The notes under the pieces were generated by a model, which was not told the origin of the DNA, did not search any database, and was given only the letters and a program-made list of their open reading frames with translations. 64,000 bases of DNA, taken from an uncultured Clostridia bacterium. Lineage in GTDB: Bacteria > Bacillota > Clostridia > TANB77 > CAG-508. The stretch is taken from assembly GCA_934162255.1 (NCBI GenBank), contig CAKPIG010000003.1, positions 62,001 through 126,000 of the forward strand, in the 5' to 3' direction. Positions 62,045 to 64,000 of this stretch are shown one piece after another. Both the position numbers and the translations under genes were made by a program. Position 1 is the stretch's first letter; each line of letters begins with the position of its first letter.

Positions 62045-63193
62045 ATGAAAAAGATAATAATTATTTTTCTTATAATATTATTAGTTCCATGTATTAGTAT
62101 GGCACAAAATGAAACTGAAGAAGAGATAATGAAATCTACTCAAGAACAATTTAATATTAGTAATTTTATAAAAGAGTCTGAACAATATAAAGGAGATTTT
62201 TTAGAAGATATAGATTTAAAAGATTTATTAAGTGAAGCAATTCAAGGAAAAATAGATAATAAAACAATATATAAAAAAGTATTAAAGCTTTTAGGAGGAG
62301 AAGTAACTTCAAGTTTAAAAATACTAATTAGCATTTTAGTAATTATAGTAATTCATGGAATATTAAAATCAATAACTGATAATCTAGAAAATAACAATAT
62401 ATCACAGATTATTTATTTCGTGCAATACATATTAATAGTAACACTAATAATGTCAAATTTTACAGACATAATAAATTTAGTGAAAAATACATCCAATGAT
62501 TTAGTTGGATTTGTAAATTCATTAGTACCATTGTTACTGACATTGATGATTTATACAGGAAGTATTACAACTAGTTCTATAATCGAACCAATCATAATAT
62601 TTTCTATAAACATAATAGGAAATATTATAAATGACATATTAGTGCCAACAATGCTGATTGTAGTGATATTTTCAGTAATATCAAAAATCTCTGAAAGAGT
62701 GCAAATAGAAAAACTATCTAAATTTTTAAAGTCAGCTATTATATGGTTTTTAGGAGTAGCATTAACAGTTTTTGTAGGTATTGTATCTTTAGAAGGAACG
62801 TTAAGTAGTAGTGTAGATGGGATTACTGCAAAAACTGCGAAAGCGGCAGTATCTACAATGATACCTGTTGTTGGAAAAGTATTAGGAGATGTAGTTGATA
62901 GTGTTTTGGGTTGTGGTGTAATATTAAAAAATGCTGTTGGCATAGTAGGAATAATAATCGTTATAGGAATATGTATAATGCCAATAATAAAAATTGCAAC
63001 ATTAAGTATAACATATAGTTTAGCATCTGCAATAATTCAACCTATAGCAGATTCAAAAATATCAAAATTATTAGAAGAAATGAGTGGAGTTTTCAAAGTA
63101 CTGTTAGCGATATTGTGTTCATTATCAGTAATGTTGATAATAGGAATAACTTTAGTTATAAAAATATCTAATAGTGGGATGATGTATAGATGA
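62045..63193 (+). CDS. spoIIIAE: Stage III sporulation protein AE
   Basis: 382 residues with a signal-like N-terminus (KKIIIIFLIILLVPCISMA), an external region, and about six to eight membrane segments in the C-terminal half. Conserved segments include VNSLVPLLLTLM and GVILKNAVG. It forms part of the membrane channel. Its stop overlaps the spoIIIAF start by 4 bp. Confidence 0.92.
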   Translation: MKKIIIIFLIILLVPCISMAQNETEEEIMKSTQEQFNISNFIKESEQYKGDFLEDIDLKDLLSEAIQGKIDNKTIYKKVLKLLGGEVTSSLKILISILVIIVIHGILKSITDNLENNNISQIIYFVQYILIVTLIMSNFTDIINLVKNTSNDLVGFVNSLVPLLLTLMIYTGSITTSSIIEPIIIFSINIIGNIINDILVPTMLIVVIFSVISKISERVQIEKLSKFLKSAIIWFLGVALTVFVGIVSLEGTLSSSVDGITAKTAKAAVSTMIPVVGKVLGDVVDSVLGCGVILKNAVGIVGIIIVIGICIMPIIKIATLSITYSLASAIIQPIADSKISKLLEEMSGVFKVLLAILCSLSVMLIIGITLVIKISNSGMMYR

Positions 63194-63687
63194 TAAATTT
63201 TCTTAGTACATGGGCAGAACAAATAGTTTTAGCCGTTGTAATATCAACAATAATTGAACTAATTTTGCCAAATAATAAAAATAAAAAATACATACAAATG
63301 ATTTTAGGAATTTACATATTATTTAATATAATTTCTCCAATAATAAAAAATAAAGAAGTAATTTCGATTGAAGATTATACTAAAATAACAAGTGATATTG
63401 AGGAGAATACTACAATAGATCAATCGTCAATGGATAAAAGGTTAGAAATAATTTATTTAAATGAATTAGAAAATGACATAAAAAATAAATTTTCTTCTAA
63501 TGGAATTAAAGTTATTGAATGTAAGGTTGATGCAGAACTTAATACTAACAAGAAAAATGCAGGAATATATTTAATAAAAGTAAAAATAAAAGCTCCAGAA
63601 GATGAAAATAGACTAAAAGAAATAAAAAATCAAATAATAGCAGAATATGAAATAACAGAAGATAAGATTAGTATAAAAATACAATAG
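63190..63687 (+). CDS. spoIIIAF: Stage III sporulation protein AF
   Basis: 165-residue protein with two N-terminal membrane helices (about 10-28 and 36-54; LPNNKNKKYIQMILGIYILFNI between and into the second) and a soluble alpha/beta domain (about 90-165), as in SpoIIIAF. Translation couples to spoIIIAE through an ATGA overlap. Confidence 0.9.
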   Translation: MINFLSTWAEQIVLAVVISTIIELILPNNKNKKYIQMILGIYILFNIISPIIKNKEVISIEDYTKITSDIEENTTIDQSSMDKRLEIIYLNELENDIKNKFSSNGIKVIECKVDAELNTNKKNAGIYLIKVKIKAPEDENRLKEIKNQIIAEYEITEDKISIKIQ

Positions 63688-63697
63688 GAGGTCAAAA

Positions 63698-64000
63698 ATG
63701 TTTAAGGATTTTTTTAAAAATACAGGAGAAGAAAAAGATAAAAAAAGGCAAATTGAGAATATTGTAGTGTTTATAATAATATTAATTGTAACAGTACTAA
63801 TAATAAATAATATGTGGTCTAAAGATAATGGCCGTAATAATACAACAACAGGAAACAAAGTATTAGCAGAATACTCAATAACAGAATCAACAAACCAAAA
63901 TAATTTGGAAAATAAATTAGAGGATATATTAGAAAGCATAAATGGAGTAGGGAAAACAAAAGTATTGATAAAATATGATGAAAATGTACCTGAAAATGAA
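63698..64000 (+). CDS. spoIIIAG: Stage III sporulation protein AG, 3' end off-window
   Basis: The first 101 codons are present. There is a short cytoplasmic start, a membrane helix (about 23-41, VVFIIILIVTVLIINN) and the beginning of the ring-forming domain with NLENKLEDILESINGVGK (about 69-86). AGGAGG lies 7 bp upstream. SpoIIIAG forms the ring of the feeding channel; spoIIIAH is expected just outside the window. Confidence 0.9.
   Translation, partial: MFKDFFKNTGEEKDKKRQIENIVVFIIILIVTVLIINNMWSKDNGRNNTTTGNKVLAEYSITESTNQNNLENKLEDILESINGVGKTKVLIKYDENVPENE

Noticed and set aside
1..64000. CRISPR arrays, insertion sequences, rRNA operons, riboswitches
   Set aside because: No regularly spaced repeats with unique spacers, no transposase frames, no rRNA sequence and no convincing riboswitch leader were seen by eye.

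Overview
The window is AT-rich DNA with a strong bias for A at the third codon position (AGA, GGA, ATA, GAA). Genes are tightly packed, mostly on the + strand, and mostly preceded by GGAGG-type ribosome binding sites. Stage II and III sporulation genes (spoIIP, spoIIIAA to AG), the anaerobic ribonucleotide reductase pair nrdDG, a DUF421/DUF4363 pair and a Gram-positive type sortase substrate point to an anaerobic, endospore-lineage Clostridia member. It is plausibly an uncultured gut bacterium, but the species cannot be named from the sequence.

Layout: 0-4 kb holds Rel (p)ppGpp synthetase/hydrolase, a metallo-beta-lactamase hydrolase and SpoIIP. 4-8 kb holds a Cys-rich miniprotein, a secreted protein with a DUF6273-like end, a small holin-like membrane protein, DUF421/DUF4363, tRNA-Thr and a LysM protein. 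8-16 kb holds a PepV-type dipeptidase, lysS, a site-2 protease, tsaD, a phosphoesterase and recG. 16-24.6 kb holds tRNA-Leu, an unknown membrane protein with Rossmann-like regions, RlmD, oleate hydratase with a TetR regulator, PAP2 and TraX-like proteins. 24.6-28 kb holds a HAM1-type NTP pyrophosphatase, two alkylation-repair genes (ogt, tag) and a two-gene module with a transglutaminase-like protein. 28-33 kb holds an ABC exporter plus two-component system. 33-36.4 kb holds an RNA methyltransferase, a COG2509 flavoprotein and a GME-fold protein. 36.4-45 kb holds 6S RNA, dnaE, tRNA-Glu, a P-type cation ATPase and a peroxiredoxin. 45-53 kb holds a sortase-anchored adhesin, a heterodimeric ABC exporter, DUF308 and a flavin reductase. 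53-59 kb holds nrdDG, two membrane-anchored proteins (one serpin-like) and a pilin-like protein with a compositionally odd C-terminus. 59-64 kb holds yebC and the spoIIIA operon, cut by the right edge.

Points most worth a second look: (1) five single-gene units (7794-8192, 16186-16545, 36800-37204, 40884-41192, 45231-47573) with visibly different codon use, each with its own near-consensus promoter with a 17-bp spacer, an AGGAGG site and a hairpin; (2) the end of the pilin-like gene, where codons switch abruptly to NNT/NNC as in variable regions of diversity-generating retroelements; (3) a perfect four-unit 11-bp tandem array upstream of nrdD; (4) a small-protein/transglutaminase-like pair; (5) a membrane-tethered serpin-like protein. 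No transposase, CRISPR array, integrase or reverse transcriptase was seen.
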